Assembly: GCA_029260675.1 (NCBI GenBank)
Contig: JAJDCV010000153.1
Span: 1-14,451, forward strand
Reading direction: 5' to 3'
Origin: Phycisphaeraceae bacterium
GTDB lineage: Bacteria; Planctomycetota; Phycisphaerae; Phycisphaerales; Phycisphaeraceae
DNA length: 14,451 nt
This document shows, piece by piece, positions 1-7,197 of this stretch. The notes below the pieces were generated by a model, which worked only from the letters and a program-made list of their open reading frames with translations, was not told the DNA's origin and did not search any database. Each line of letters starts with the position of its first letter. Position 1 is the stretch's first letter. A program made the translations under genes and the position numbers.

Positions 1-2552
1 TTGATCGTTGTGGCGGGGTCCAGATCGACAATGGTTCCCGTCAACTGGGGAGAGCCTGTATTTGCGAGCAACGGGTCTACCGTCACGACCGGCGTGACGT
101 TGTCGATGATCAAATCATCAAAGGCCTGGTCGTTGCCGATGTTCCCGGAGGTGTCTGTCGCGACCGCCAGAACCTGGTAGATCCCGTCCGCCAGGTTGGG
201 GGCGATCGTCCCGGCGGGGAGTGTCCACGTTCCGTCGCCGTTGACGGTCGCGGGGTAGGTCACGCCGTTGACCGTGACATCGACCGTGACCACGGGGTCC
301 AGGTCGCTGACCGTGCCGGTGAGTTCCGGCGAGCGCGTTTCAGTCACCAGGTGATCGACCGTGACCACGGGGTCAACGATGTCAGCAAGCACCGTAATGA
401 TCAGTGTCGCGTTGCCCTGTGATAGCGTGGTTTCCTGGTTGCCGTTGACGACCTGGGAACCCGTCTGTGTCCAGCCCGCGCCGAAGTTGATCACGCCGGT
501 GACATCCCGCACCACGTTGAGCGTGTTGCTGGAGCCGGAGATGTTAAGGACTTCCTGCGCATCGAGCGTGAGTGTGTTAGGTCCGCCGGTGATATCGATG
601 GTTTCGATCCCGGTGATCCGGCTGTCCGCGATAGCCGTCAGGTCCAGGGTCAGGCCGGAACCGCTGATCCTGAGGGTGTCGGCCCCGCGCCCGCCGTCTA
701 TAAGTTTGAATGTGGTGTCGGCGAGTATCACCTCGTCGTCGCCCTGCCCGGCCCGGACTACGTCGGCCCCGCCGTTGGTGGTCACGATGTCGTCGCCGCG
801 TCCGGCCACGATGACATCCGCGCCGCCGGTACCCACCAGGCCGTCCGCCAATGCCGAACCGAGGTGGGTCACCGCGTTCGAGAAGTCGCCGCCGAAGACC
901 AGGTAGCTCTCACCGGATTCCCCACCGTTGGGGTCCGCCAGGAACGCGCCGATGATAAAGTCACCAAACCCATCGCCATCAACATCGCCCGCGGCACGGA
1001 CCGCGGTCCCCGAGTTGTCTTGCAGGTCGATCCCGTTGAGGACAAACCCGTCCGCCCCGGCGAGCGCCGAGAGGTTCAACGAGGCGGGCACCGCGGTTGA
1101 ACGGCCCAGGACCAGATACGTCTCGCCGGAGCGTGTGCCGTTAGGATTCGCCCGGTCGGCGGCGACGAGCAGGTCACCCAGACCGTCACCGTTGGTGTCA
1201 CCCGCGGCGCTGACCGCCAGGCCGGCCCGGTCGCCGGCATCGATCCCGTTTAGCTTGAAACCGTTGGCCCCTGTCAGGGCCGAGAGATTCAGTGATGAGG
1301 CAAACACACCCGCGTGGCCGAACACCACGTAGGCGCTGCCCGACCCGGCGACCGACCCGGCCGCTACCGGCGCGCCGATCAGGACATCGCCGAAGCCGTC
1401 GCCGTTGAAATCGCCCGCGGACCCGACGGATCGGCCGGCGTTGTCCAGTGTGGCTTGCCCGTTGATCACAAACCCGTTGGTCCCGTTGAGCGTCGTTGGG
1501 TTCAAGCTCGCGGCGAAACCGCTGGTGGCACCGAAGACGACGAACGCCGCCCCGGAGTCCGCGCCGTTGGGGTCGTCCTGGAACGCGCCGACGACCACAT
1601 CACCGATCCCGTCGCCGTTGACGTCCCCCGCCGCGTTGACGGAGACGCCCAGTTGATCGTTGGCGGACACGCCGTTGATCGCGAACCCGTTAGTGCCGTT
1701 GAGTGTGCTGAGATCCAGGCTCGTGCCGAAGCCGCCGTTCTGCCCGAAGACGACGTAGGCCGTGCCCGAGGCCGCCCCGCTGGGTGCGTCCAATGAAGCG
1801 CCGAGGATAAAGTCGTCAATCCCGTCGCCATTGACATCGCCGGCGCCACGGACCGAGAAACCAAGGCGGTCGCCCGCGCTCAGGCCGTTGATAGTGAAAC
1901 CGTTTGCCCCGTTGAGCGCTGACAGCTCCAGCGTGGACGCGAACCCACCGGCCTGGCCGTAGACCACGTACGCCTGCCCGGACTCGGCACCGTTGGGCGA
2001 GGCGACGAACGCGCCGATGAGCACGTCGTCAAAACCATCGTTATTCACATCTCCGGCAGCGGCCACGGAACGACCCGAGAAGTCCCCGGCCGCGACGCCG
2101 TTGATCTTGAAGCCGTTGGTCCCGTTCAGTGAGGAAAGCTGAAGGCTTGCGTTGAACCCCCCGGCCTGGCCGAAGACGACGTAGCTCGCGCCAGAGTCCG
2201 CGCCGTTGGGCGCATCACGGAACGCCCCGATGATCATGTCGTCGAACCCGTCGCCGTTGATATCCCCCGCTGAGCTGACCGAGACACCCGAGCGGTCGCC
2301 CAACGACACGCCGTTGATGACCACGCCCTGGGAGCCGTCGCCCCCGTTGGTGGCAAGCAGGTTGGATAACTCGAACACAGGCGTCGCTGAGAGCAACATC
2401 CTTTGCTCGAGCGTTTCCATGCCGTTGCGCAGATCAAGCCCCGCCTCCGGACGCGCGTCTGTCCCCGCCTGCCGTTTTAACCAACGCCGGTAGGCCCGCC
2501 TGCTACGGAATTTCCCACCGGCACGTTTCGCATCCGCTGAATGTCTGCGCAT
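1..2552 (-). CDS. FG-GAP propeller / RTX-like / Ig-like extracellular protein, 3' end beyond window
   Basis: The frame opens with ATG at 2552 and runs 850 codons to the window edge without a stop, so the C-terminus is missing. Residues 1-30 are strongly basic. LEQRMLLSA (48-56) is a variant of the planctomycete LEPR-XLL N-terminal motif. Residues 80-554 hold seven FG-GAP repeats, each with an AGDxNxDGxxD calcium loop, as expected for one seven-bladed integrin-alpha-like propeller. Residues 574-627 are RTX-like nonapeptides. From about 727 come Ig-like repeats opening PVVTVD...LTGT, the second cut by the edge. A Shine-Dalgarno sequence (GGGAGAAGG) supports the start. I infer a cell-surface or secreted calcium-binding adhesion or structural protein; no enzymatic domain is visible. 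No classical signal peptide is evident, which is usual for proteins with this motif. Domain identities are secure; the biological role is not. Confidence 0.9.
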   Translation of the reverse strand, partial: MRRHSADAKRAGGKFRSRRAYRRWLKRQAGTDARPEAGLDLRNGMETLEQRMLLSATPVFELSNLLATNGGDGSQGVVINGVSLGDRSGVSVSSAGDINGDGFDDMIIGAFRDAPNGADSGASYVVFGQAGGFNASLQLSSLNGTNGFKINGVAAGDFSGRSVAAAGDVNNDGFDDVLIGAFVASPNGAESGQAYVVYGQAGGFASTLELSALNGANGFTINGLSAGDRLGFSVRGAGDVNGDGIDDFILGASLDAPSGAASGTAYVVFGQNGGFGTSLDLSTLNGTNGFAINGVSANDQLGVSVNAAGDVNGDGIGDVVVGAFQDDPNGADSGAAFVVFGATSGFAASLNPTTLNGTNGFVINGQATLDNAGRSVGSAGDFNGDGFGDVLIGAPVAAGSVAGSGSAYVVFGHAGVFASSLNLSALTGANGFKLNGIDAGDRAGLAVSAAGDTNGDGLGDLLVAADRANPNGTRSGETYLVLGRSTAVPASLNLSALAGADGFVLNGIDLQDNSGTAVRAAGDVDGDGFGDFIIGAFLADPNGGESGESYLVFGGDFSNAVTHLGSALADGLVGTGGADVIVAGRGDDIVTTNGGADVVRAGQGDDEVILADTTFKLIDGGRGADTLRISGSGLTLDLTAIADSRITGIETIDITGGPNTLTLDAQEVLNISGSSNTLNVVRDVTGVINFGAGWTQTGSQVVNGNQETTLSQGNATLIITVLADIVDPVVTVDHLVTETRSPELTGTVSDLDPVVTVDVTVNGVTYPATVNGDGTWTLPAGTIAPNLADGIYQVLAVATDTSGNIGNDQAFDDLIIDNVTPVVTVDPLLANTGSPQLTGTIVDLDPATTI
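672..833 (-). repeat. RTX-like calcium-binding nonapeptides
   Basis: Residues 574-609 read as four contiguous 9-mers: GTGGADVIV, AGRGDDIVT, TNGGADVVR and AGQGDDEVI. A fifth, DGGRGADTL, lies at 619-627 after a short insertion. They match the GGxGxDxxx pattern of the hemolysin-type calcium-binding family. The block directly follows the propeller and probably makes a short calcium-dependent beta-roll. Confidence 0.75.
891..2315 (-). repeat. Seven FG-GAP propeller repeats, 213-bp period
   Basis: The seven calcium loops begin at residues 95, 166, 237, 308, 379, 450 and 521, a spacing of exactly 71 residues (213 bp) each time. Each unit runs roughly from an ING/LNG turn, through a G-S-V strand and the Asp-rich loop, to YVVFG and a SLxLSxLxGxNGF segment. 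This is protein-level repetition with diverged DNA. Confidence 0.9.
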
Positions 2553-2556
2553 CAAA

Positions 2557-2565
2557 CCTTCTCCC
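2557..2565 (-). promoter_or_regulatory. Shine-Dalgarno of the FG-GAP protein gene
   Basis: GGGAGAAGG on the minus strand lies 4 bases before the ATG at 2552, with its GGAG core 8 bases away. It supports this start, which keeps the basic N-terminus and the LEQRMLLSA motif in the protein. Confidence 0.65.
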
Positions 2566-2722
2566 GTCAAATACTCAATAATCCGGAACATGGCCATCCA
2601 CACGACGCGGGGTTAACGCCCCCAGGCTCGATGGGCCCGCGAGTGATGCACCCTGACCTCTTTATGTCTACAGCACGACGCGGCAACCCCGGTCCAGCCG
2701 ACAAGCCCAGCACAGCCCATCA

Positions 2723-2749
2723 ATTATACCACCCACACGGCACGATCAA
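2723..2749 (-). promoter_or_regulatory. Putative sigma-70-type promoter for the FG-GAP protein gene
   Basis: On the minus strand a perfect TATAAT (-10; 2728 to 2723) is preceded by TTGATC (-35; 2749 to 2744). The spacer is 15 bases, shorter than the preferred 17. The local sequence is much richer in A+T than its surroundings. Transcription would begin near 2716 and give a leader of about 165 bases. The -10 match is strong; the -35 and spacing are less good. Confidence 0.5.
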
Positions 2750-2812
2750 CCCAAACACGGGTTTTCGACCGATTTTCCCCCTCTCCCTAGATAACTGGGG
2801 ATTAACACCTAG

Positions 2813-2885
2813 GCTGACACCCGTCAGCAGGTCTGAACGGTGGGTAGCAACAGGTAATCAGCTTACCCAGATTGACTAACCGTTC
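2813..2885. repeat. Cluster of inverted repeats, possible structured RNA or protein-binding site
   Basis: Two elements are visible. GCTGAC-ACCC-GTCAGC (2813-2828) is a 6-bp stem with a 4-base loop. In the second, the 12-base arm GAACGGTGGGTA (2835-2846) pairs with TACCCA (2864-2869) and CCGTTC (2880-2885), leaving a 10-base bulge. Inside it GGTAA-TCAGC-TTACC (2853-2867) is an alternative hairpin. No U-tract follows and no known riboswitch was recognised. It could be a small RNA, a regulator-binding region or chance. Confidence 0.3.
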
Positions 2886-2913
2886 CAGTTGGAAGCCCGT
2901 GATGTCATAAATA

Positions 2914-2928
2914 GCCCTCAACGAGGGC
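2914..2928 (-). terminator. Terminator-like hairpin after the SprT-like gene
   Basis: GCCCTC-GTT-GAGGGC on the minus strand forms a perfect 6-bp stem with a 3-base loop, 14 bases past the stop codon at 2942, followed by TATTTAT. Position and form suit a rho-independent terminator closing the exporter operon. The T-tract is imperfect, so termination may be partial. Confidence 0.5.
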
Positions 2929-2941
2929 ATGCAAAAGTTGT

Positions 2942-3442
2942 CTAATCGACGCTTGATAAAGACGGGATGCCAAACCGCAGCACACCCAGATTGGGGCCGC
3001 ACGACCGGCAGAAGTAATTGCGGCCAAGCAGCGGCCGGCGGAACCGGCGGTGGACGTCGCCGCAGCCGGGGCAGGTGGCGGCCCAATGCCCCTTGGGCAT
3101 GACCGCTTCACGATCCAGACGCTTGGGGACTGCGCCGATACGCTTGCAGACGGCCTTCCACTTGGGACCGTGCCCCGCTTTCTCCCCGGCGAGCGCGTGG
3201 GCGATCTCGTGCAGGACCGTGTCGCACACCGCTGGCTCGTCATTGTGCGCCACGAAATACATCGATAGCTCGATCCGTTTGCGCGTGTAATCACACAGCC
3301 CCAGCGTCCGCTTGCCTCGGTTATAGACAAATACCCACCCGCGCAGCTTGTGCTCGGCGATCAGTGACTTAGCGAGTGCGGCGGCGGCGTTGAAGTCCAT
3401 GTCATAAAAGAATACCACGTCATCCGCGGCTGGGCGATCCAC
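2942..3442 (-). CDS. SprT-like zinc protein
   Basis: 166 residues from a GTG start; there is no usable ATG upstream in frame before a stop at 3485. HEIAH (78-82) with a further His at 91 (GHGPKW) is the zinc-metalloprotease motif of the SprT-like family. The preceding LGLCDYTRKRIELS segment is typical of that family. A C-terminal zinc ribbon uses C124/C127 and C145/C148. Relatives include eukaryotic Spartan, which cleaves DNA-crosslinked proteins, and bacterial SprT, whose role is poorly defined. The gene begins 38 bp after the TolC-type gene and probably rides on its transcript, although a functional link to export is not obvious. No signal peptide is seen, so it is likely cytoplasmic. The ATG at 3400 is an alternative start but lacks a Shine-Dalgarno and would remove part of the conserved N-terminus. 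Confidence 0.87.
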   Translation of the reverse strand: MDRPAADDVVFFYDMDFNAAAALAKSLIAEHKLRGWVFVYNRGKRTLGLCDYTRKRIELSMYFVAHNDEPAVCDTVLHEIAHALAGEKAGHGPKWKAVCKRIGAVPKRLDREAVMPKGHWAATCPGCGDVHRRFRRPLLGRNYFCRSCGPNLGVLRFGIPSLSSVD

Positions 3443-3480
3443 GATCGCTCTATCCGCCGACTGAGTTCCGCGGTTTGTCG

Positions 3481-5118
3481 TCAGTTATCGAGCGTTGGAT
3501 CGATCGGCTCCCATTGGATATTCGCGGCACCCAGGACCGTGCCGGTGGCGAAAGCGATGTCGATCTGGGCGATCTGGTAGTCGGCCAGGCTGCGGATCTC
3601 GGCGGACTGGGCGTCGGCGAGGCGGGTCTGGGCGTCCAGGACGTCGGTGCTGGTGCGCAGGCCCAGCTCGAACTGGCGCTGCTCGGCGGCCAGTGTGCGG
3701 CCGGCCAGAATCGCACGCTGACGGTTTGCAAGGATGCGCTGCCAGTTGGCTTCCAACTCGTCCACCGCGTTGAGCACCTCCTGCTCGATCGTGGCACGGC
3801 GCTGCTGCTTGGTGGCGCTGTTCCGCAGGCGTGTCAGGATCGCCCTACGCAGGCGGCTCTTGGCGGCCTCGTTACCCAGTGGAACCTCGATGCGCACCGC
3901 GACACGCTGGTCTTCAAAGTCATAGTTTCCCAGCACATCAAATGCGCCGCCGTAGGACGTCCCTAATCCGTTGGAGGTGTAGGTGTAATCAAGGGTCGCC
4001 AGCGGCAAAGCCTGGTTACGCTGAAAGTCCACGGTGCTGGCGTCCTGGGCGAGTTGCAACTCCAGTTCCAGCAATTCCATGCGCCCATCCATCGCGTCCT
4101 GGACCAGACGGGTTGGGTCCAGGTCGTAATGCACGGGGTCCGGCGGGGAGGTCGGGATCACGACCGTGGGCGAGGACATCACAAGGCCGGGCTTATTGAG
4201 GACCCGTTTGAGTGTCCTCTCGCGGTCGCGCAGGGTGTTCTCGGCGACGATGATGGCTTCTAATCCGTCGGCGACGCCGGATTCTGCACGGATCACCTCG
4301 ACCTCGGCATCGCTGCCGGCTTGAACGAGGCGCTTGGCTCGCTCCAGTTGTGCAAGCGCCAGCTCGTGCTGCTGCTTTCGGACCTCGAGTTCTCTGCGGG
4401 CCGCGTAGAGGCGCCAGTAAACCCGGTCGGTCAGGGCGATGACCCGGATCACCTCGAGCCGGGCGCGAGCCTGGGCGGATTGAGTCTGGTAGTGCGCGAT
4501 CCGGATCCCGTGGCTGTTGGTCCGCGTCCCGGCGTTACGCAGGAGGTTGTGGCTAAGCGACACGCTCAGGTCGGCGGTGTAGGACGGGTTGAGCGTGGTA
4601 AAGGTGTTGTCGGTCTTGAAACGGTTGGTCGGAAGATTAACCCGCAGGTTCCCGCCGGTGCGCAGGGGGACGTTGACACCCAGGTCGTTGCTCTGCGCGT
4701 CTGTCTGCGACCCGCTGAGCGTGGTATCGGTCGGCGTATCGGTCTTGCTGAGGTTGTGGCTGGCGAAGAACAGCGACTCGAAACGGGCCTGCTCCTCGGT
4801 GATGCTCTGTTTAGTGATGGTTGGGCCCAGCAATTCAACAGCGAGGTCCAGATTATTAGTCAACACCAATGCCCGGCAGTCATCGAGGGCCAGCGATATC
4901 TCGGCCGGGGGAGGCGGAGCCGGGGCTTGGTCGTCTTTCTCTTGAGTCATGGAAGGTTCTAAACGCATCGGCTCGATCCGTCGCAACTGTTCGGGGGATA
5001 CAGCCATGCCCAGCCTGGGGTCGTTGCTGAATGGCCCGACGCAACCGGACAACATGGCCGTGGACCCGATCGTGATGAGCGCAGACACATGTAGCACATA
5101 TTTCATTGGCTTATTCAT
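3481..5118 (-). CDS. TolC-family outer-membrane efflux lipoprotein
   Basis: 545 residues from ATG at 5118. The frame stays open further upstream, but this start gives a lipoprotein signal peptide with lipobox LSGC (Cys26) and has GAGG 9 bases ahead of it. A Pro-rich linker (65-71) precedes two TolC-type repeats. The first helical hairpin spans about 205-310 and the second about 420-530. The second ends in FELGLRTSTDVLDAQTRLADA (about 483-503) and a DYQIAQIDIAFATG segment, both hallmarks of the outer-membrane efflux family. Beta-strand segments lie near 145-195 and 370-415. It should trimerise as the outer-membrane duct that docks on the fusion protein encoded two genes upstream. It overlaps the permease gene by 8 bp, implying translational coupling. 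Cargo is unknown. Confidence 0.9.
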   Translation of the reverse strand: MNKPMKYVLHVSALITIGSTAMLSGCVGPFSNDPRLGMAVSPEQLRRIEPMRLEPSMTQEKDDQAPAPPPPAEISLALDDCRALVLTNNLDLAVELLGPTITKQSITEEQARFESLFFASHNLSKTDTPTDTTLSGSQTDAQSNDLGVNVPLRTGGNLRVNLPTNRFKTDNTFTTLNPSYTADLSVSLSHNLLRNAGTRTNSHGIRIAHYQTQSAQARARLEVIRVIALTDRVYWRLYAARRELEVRKQQHELALAQLERAKRLVQAGSDAEVEVIRAESGVADGLEAIIVAENTLRDRERTLKRVLNKPGLVMSSPTVVIPTSPPDPVHYDLDPTRLVQDAMDGRMELLELELQLAQDASTVDFQRNQALPLATLDYTYTSNGLGTSYGGAFDVLGNYDFEDQRVAVRIEVPLGNEAAKSRLRRAILTRLRNSATKQQRRATIEQEVLNAVDELEANWQRILANRQRAILAGRTLAAEQRQFELGLRTSTDVLDAQTRLADAQSAEIRSLADYQIAQIDIAFATGTVLGAANIQWEPIDPTLDN

Positions 5119-6373
5119 GACGCAGCGCCTCGATGGGGTCCAGCCGGGCGGCTTTGACCGCGGGGAACATGCCGAAGAACACACCGACCAGGGCGGAGAA
5201 GCCGATAGAAACCACGATCGCCCACAGCGGGATGTAGGCCAGGTCCAGCCTGGCACCGGGGATCACACCCATCAACACCGTCAGCAGTTGTCCGCCTGCG
5301 ATCCCGGCGAGCCCGCCGACAGAGCAGAGCGTGATCGCCTCGATGAGGAACTGCAGCAGGATCGCTGACGGCGGCGCACCAACCGCCTTGCGCAGACCGA
5401 TTTCGCGGGTGCGTTCGGAGACCGAAACGAGCATGATATTCATGATCCCGACCCCGCCGACCAACAGCGACACCCCGACGATCCCCCCGGCGACCATCGT
5501 GATCCCGACCGCGACTTTGTTGAATACCTGGACAAACGCCTCGACGACATTGATGCCAAATGTATCGGGGTCTTCGGGGCGCAGCTCGCGTTGTCGGCGC
5601 AGGAAGAACCGGATCTCTGCACGGGCGTCATCGGACACCTCAGGCGTCACGGCGTTGACCAGGACGAACATCCAGTTCCCGCCGGTTCGCCGCCAGGACG
5701 TGCTGAACGGGATGAAGATCTCGTGTTCGGGCCCGCCGGTGGGGATCATGTTGAACTCGGCTGGGGGTTCGACCAGACCCACGATCAGGAACCGCGTCCG
5801 GCCGATATAGATCGACTGCCCGGTGCAATCGCGGTCCAGCCGAAGCTTGTCGCGTGTCTCCGGGCTGATCAGGCAGACGGGGCGTGCCTCGGCCTCGTCC
5901 ACCAGGTTGAAGGGCCTGCCAAGTGTGACGGTCCGACCGTCGACCTGATGCCACGCCGGCTCGATCCCCGTGATCCGCGCTGACTCGATCGACTGGTCAC
6001 CGAAAGTGATATCTGTGGACTCGCCGGTGATCCGTGTAAACGCCTCGACCGAGGGGCAGTGCTCGAGCATGCCGTCGAAGTCGCCTGGGATTAGTTGGAT
6101 CGAGCGCCAGGACGCCTGTCGGTGTCGGCCGCTATCCGGTCGCTGGGCGAAGACGGCGATCTTGTTGTTCCCGATCACCTCGAAGTCGGCAAGGATGTTC
6201 GCACGCAGCCCGGTTAGCGCTGCGATCACCGCCGTCACCGACGCGACGCCGATGATGATGCCCATGGTCGTGAGCAGGGACCGGACCTTGTTGGACCAGA
6301 TCTGCCCCAGCGCCAGGGTGATGCTCTGGAAGAGGAACAGCAGCAGCGATAGCGGGGCCTTGATGAGACTCAT
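5111..6373 (-). CDS. MacB/FtsX-type ABC transporter permease
   Basis: 420 residues. An N-terminal helix (about 33-55) contains the MGIIIGVASV motif of MacB-type permeases. A periplasmic domain follows (about 60-285), then three membrane helices (about 287-313, 341-369 and 380-405). The cytoplasmic loop VSERTREIGLRKAVGA (318-333) and the terminal KAARLDPIEALRHE are family signatures. Unlike E. coli MacB, the ATPase is a separate protein encoded just upstream. Such permeases do not carry substrate through the membrane. They move mechanically, driving export from the periplasm through the fusion protein and TolC. The gene overlaps the ATPase gene by ATGA, and an AG-rich Shine-Dalgarno (AGGGGG) lies just before its ATG. 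Confidence 0.92.
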   Translation of the reverse strand: MSLIKAPLSLLLFLFQSITLALGQIWSNKVRSLLTTMGIIIGVASVTAVIAALTGLRANILADFEVIGNNKIAVFAQRPDSGRHRQASWRSIQLIPGDFDGMLEHCPSVEAFTRITGESTDITFGDQSIESARITGIEPAWHQVDGRTVTLGRPFNLVDEAEARPVCLISPETRDKLRLDRDCTGQSIYIGRTRFLIVGLVEPPAEFNMIPTGGPEHEIFIPFSTSWRRTGGNWMFVLVNAVTPEVSDDARAEIRFFLRRQRELRPEDPDTFGINVVEAFVQVFNKVAVGITMVAGGIVGVSLLVGGVGIMNIMLVSVSERTREIGLRKAVGAPPSAILLQFLIEAITLCSVGGLAGIAGGQLLTVLMGVIPGARLDLAYIPLWAIVVSIGFSALVGVFFGMFPAVKAARLDPIEALRHE

Positions 6374-7197
6374 GGCCTACCCCCCTGCTCCGGATTATCA
6401 ATGCCGGGTGACACATCGGCGGGCCCGGTAGATTGCCCATACACCGCCATGTGTAAATCGCGGACGTCTTCATCCTGGTCGGCCGGGAGGTCCGAAACGA
6501 TCCGGCCGTCGCTCATCCTGACGATCCGCCGGGCGCGGGCGGCGACATCACGCTCGTGGGTGACCATGATGATGGTCTGGCCCTCCTCGTGAAGCCTGAC
6601 AAACAGGTTGAGGATCTCGTGGCTGGTCTTGGAGTCGAGGTTGCCGGTCGGCTCGTCGGCCAGGAGGATGCTGGGGTTATTAATCAGCGCCCTCGCGATG
6701 GCGGCCCGCTGCTTCTGCCCGCCGGAGAGTTGGTTGGGGTGGTGTTTGGCGCGATCTTCGAGGTTGACCCGACACAGCACCTCCTTCGCCCGGGCCCGGC
6801 GTTCCCGCCAACCCGTTTTGGAGTATGTCAAAGGCAGCGCGACGTTCGCCAATGCGCTGAGCCTGGGCATCAGCTCAAACGATTGGAAAACGAATCCTAT
6901 CCGCTCGTTGCGAGTCCGCGCCAGCGCGGCCCCGGTCATCCGGCTGGTCATTTCACCGGCGAGCTTGTAAGTCCCGCTGGTCGGACGGTCCAGGCAGCCC
7001 AGGACATTCATCAGCGTGCTCTTGCCGGACCCCGACGCCCCCATGATCGCGACGAACTCGTTCTCCTTGATCGACAGGTCCACCCCCGCCAGCGCGTGGA
7101 CGCGATCGACGCCGACCTTATACACCTTGGTCAGGTTGTGCAGTTCGATCAGCATCGGTGTCCCGCTATTCCCCGGCGTCGGCATCGTCTTGATCAT
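6370..7197 (-). CDS. ABC transporter ATP-binding protein (MacB/LolD type)
   Basis: 275 residues. Walker A GASGSGKST is at 53-61, the Q-loop Gln at 105, the signature LSGGQ at 157-161, Walker B ILLADE at 177-182 and the H-loop His at 214. The spacing and the motif VLGCLDRPTSG place it with MacB/LolD-type ATPases. It powers the permease encoded next. Residues 236-275 form an acidic, low-complexity extension beyond the usual end of the domain. I use the ATG at 7197 because GGAGG lies 9 bases before it. That start overlaps the fusion-protein gene by 32 bp and adds 14 residues ahead of the alternative Met15, where the conserved domain begins. Confidence 0.92.
   Translation of the reverse strand: MIKTMPTPGNSGTPMLIELHNLTKVYKVGVDRVHALAGVDLSIKENEFVAIMGASGSGKSTLMNVLGCLDRPTSGTYKLAGEMTSRMTGAALARTRNERIGFVFQSFELMPRLSALANVALPLTYSKTGWRERRARAKEVLCRVNLEDRAKHHPNQLSGGQKQRAAIARALINNPSILLADEPTGNLDSKTSHEILNLFVRLHEEGQTIIMVTHERDVAARARRIVRMSDGRIVSDLPADQDEDVRDLHMAVYGQSTGPADVSPGIDNPEQGGRP

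Larger units (their letters stand above)
2553..2941. other. 389-bp intergenic region
   Basis: This gap separates the SprT-like gene stop (2942) from the FG-GAP protein start (2552), both on the minus strand. It holds a terminator-like hairpin at 2914-2928, a cluster of inverted repeats at 2813-2885, a promoter candidate at 2723-2749 and the Shine-Dalgarno at 2557-2565. No open frame in it has both a ribosome binding site and recognisable protein content. Confidence 0.6.

Noticed and set aside
891..2315. 213-bp periodicity that could suggest a DNA repeat or CRISPR-like array
   Set aside because: The units are coding, diverged at DNA level, and explained by FG-GAP propeller blades; there are no spacers or short identical repeats.
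361..2493. Several plus-strand open frames of 66-181 codons across the left region
   Set aside because: They are antisense to the FG-GAP/RTX/Ig protein, whose domain content and 71-residue period prove the minus-strand frame. The mirrors only reflect repeated GC-rich codons.
2609..2622. GGGG-TTAACG-CCCC inverted repeat in the leader of the FG-GAP gene
   Set aside because: Only a 4-bp stem, and no T-tract or second copy; too weak to call a terminator or operator.
2541..2879. 112-codon plus-strand frame across the intergenic region
   Set aside because: It begins inside the start of the FG-GAP gene, covers its promoter and has low-complexity content unlike a protein.
2802..2930. 42-codon minus-strand frame beginning MPSLRAIYDITGF
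   Set aside because: No Shine-Dalgarno precedes the ATG at 2930, no family is recognisable, and it runs through the terminator-like hairpin and inverted repeats.
5119..5256. 46-codon upstream extension of the TolC-type frame
   Set aside because: It lies entirely inside the permease gene, reads as Trp/Ser/Pro-rich shadow sequence, and would bury the lipoprotein signal peptide that starts at 5118.
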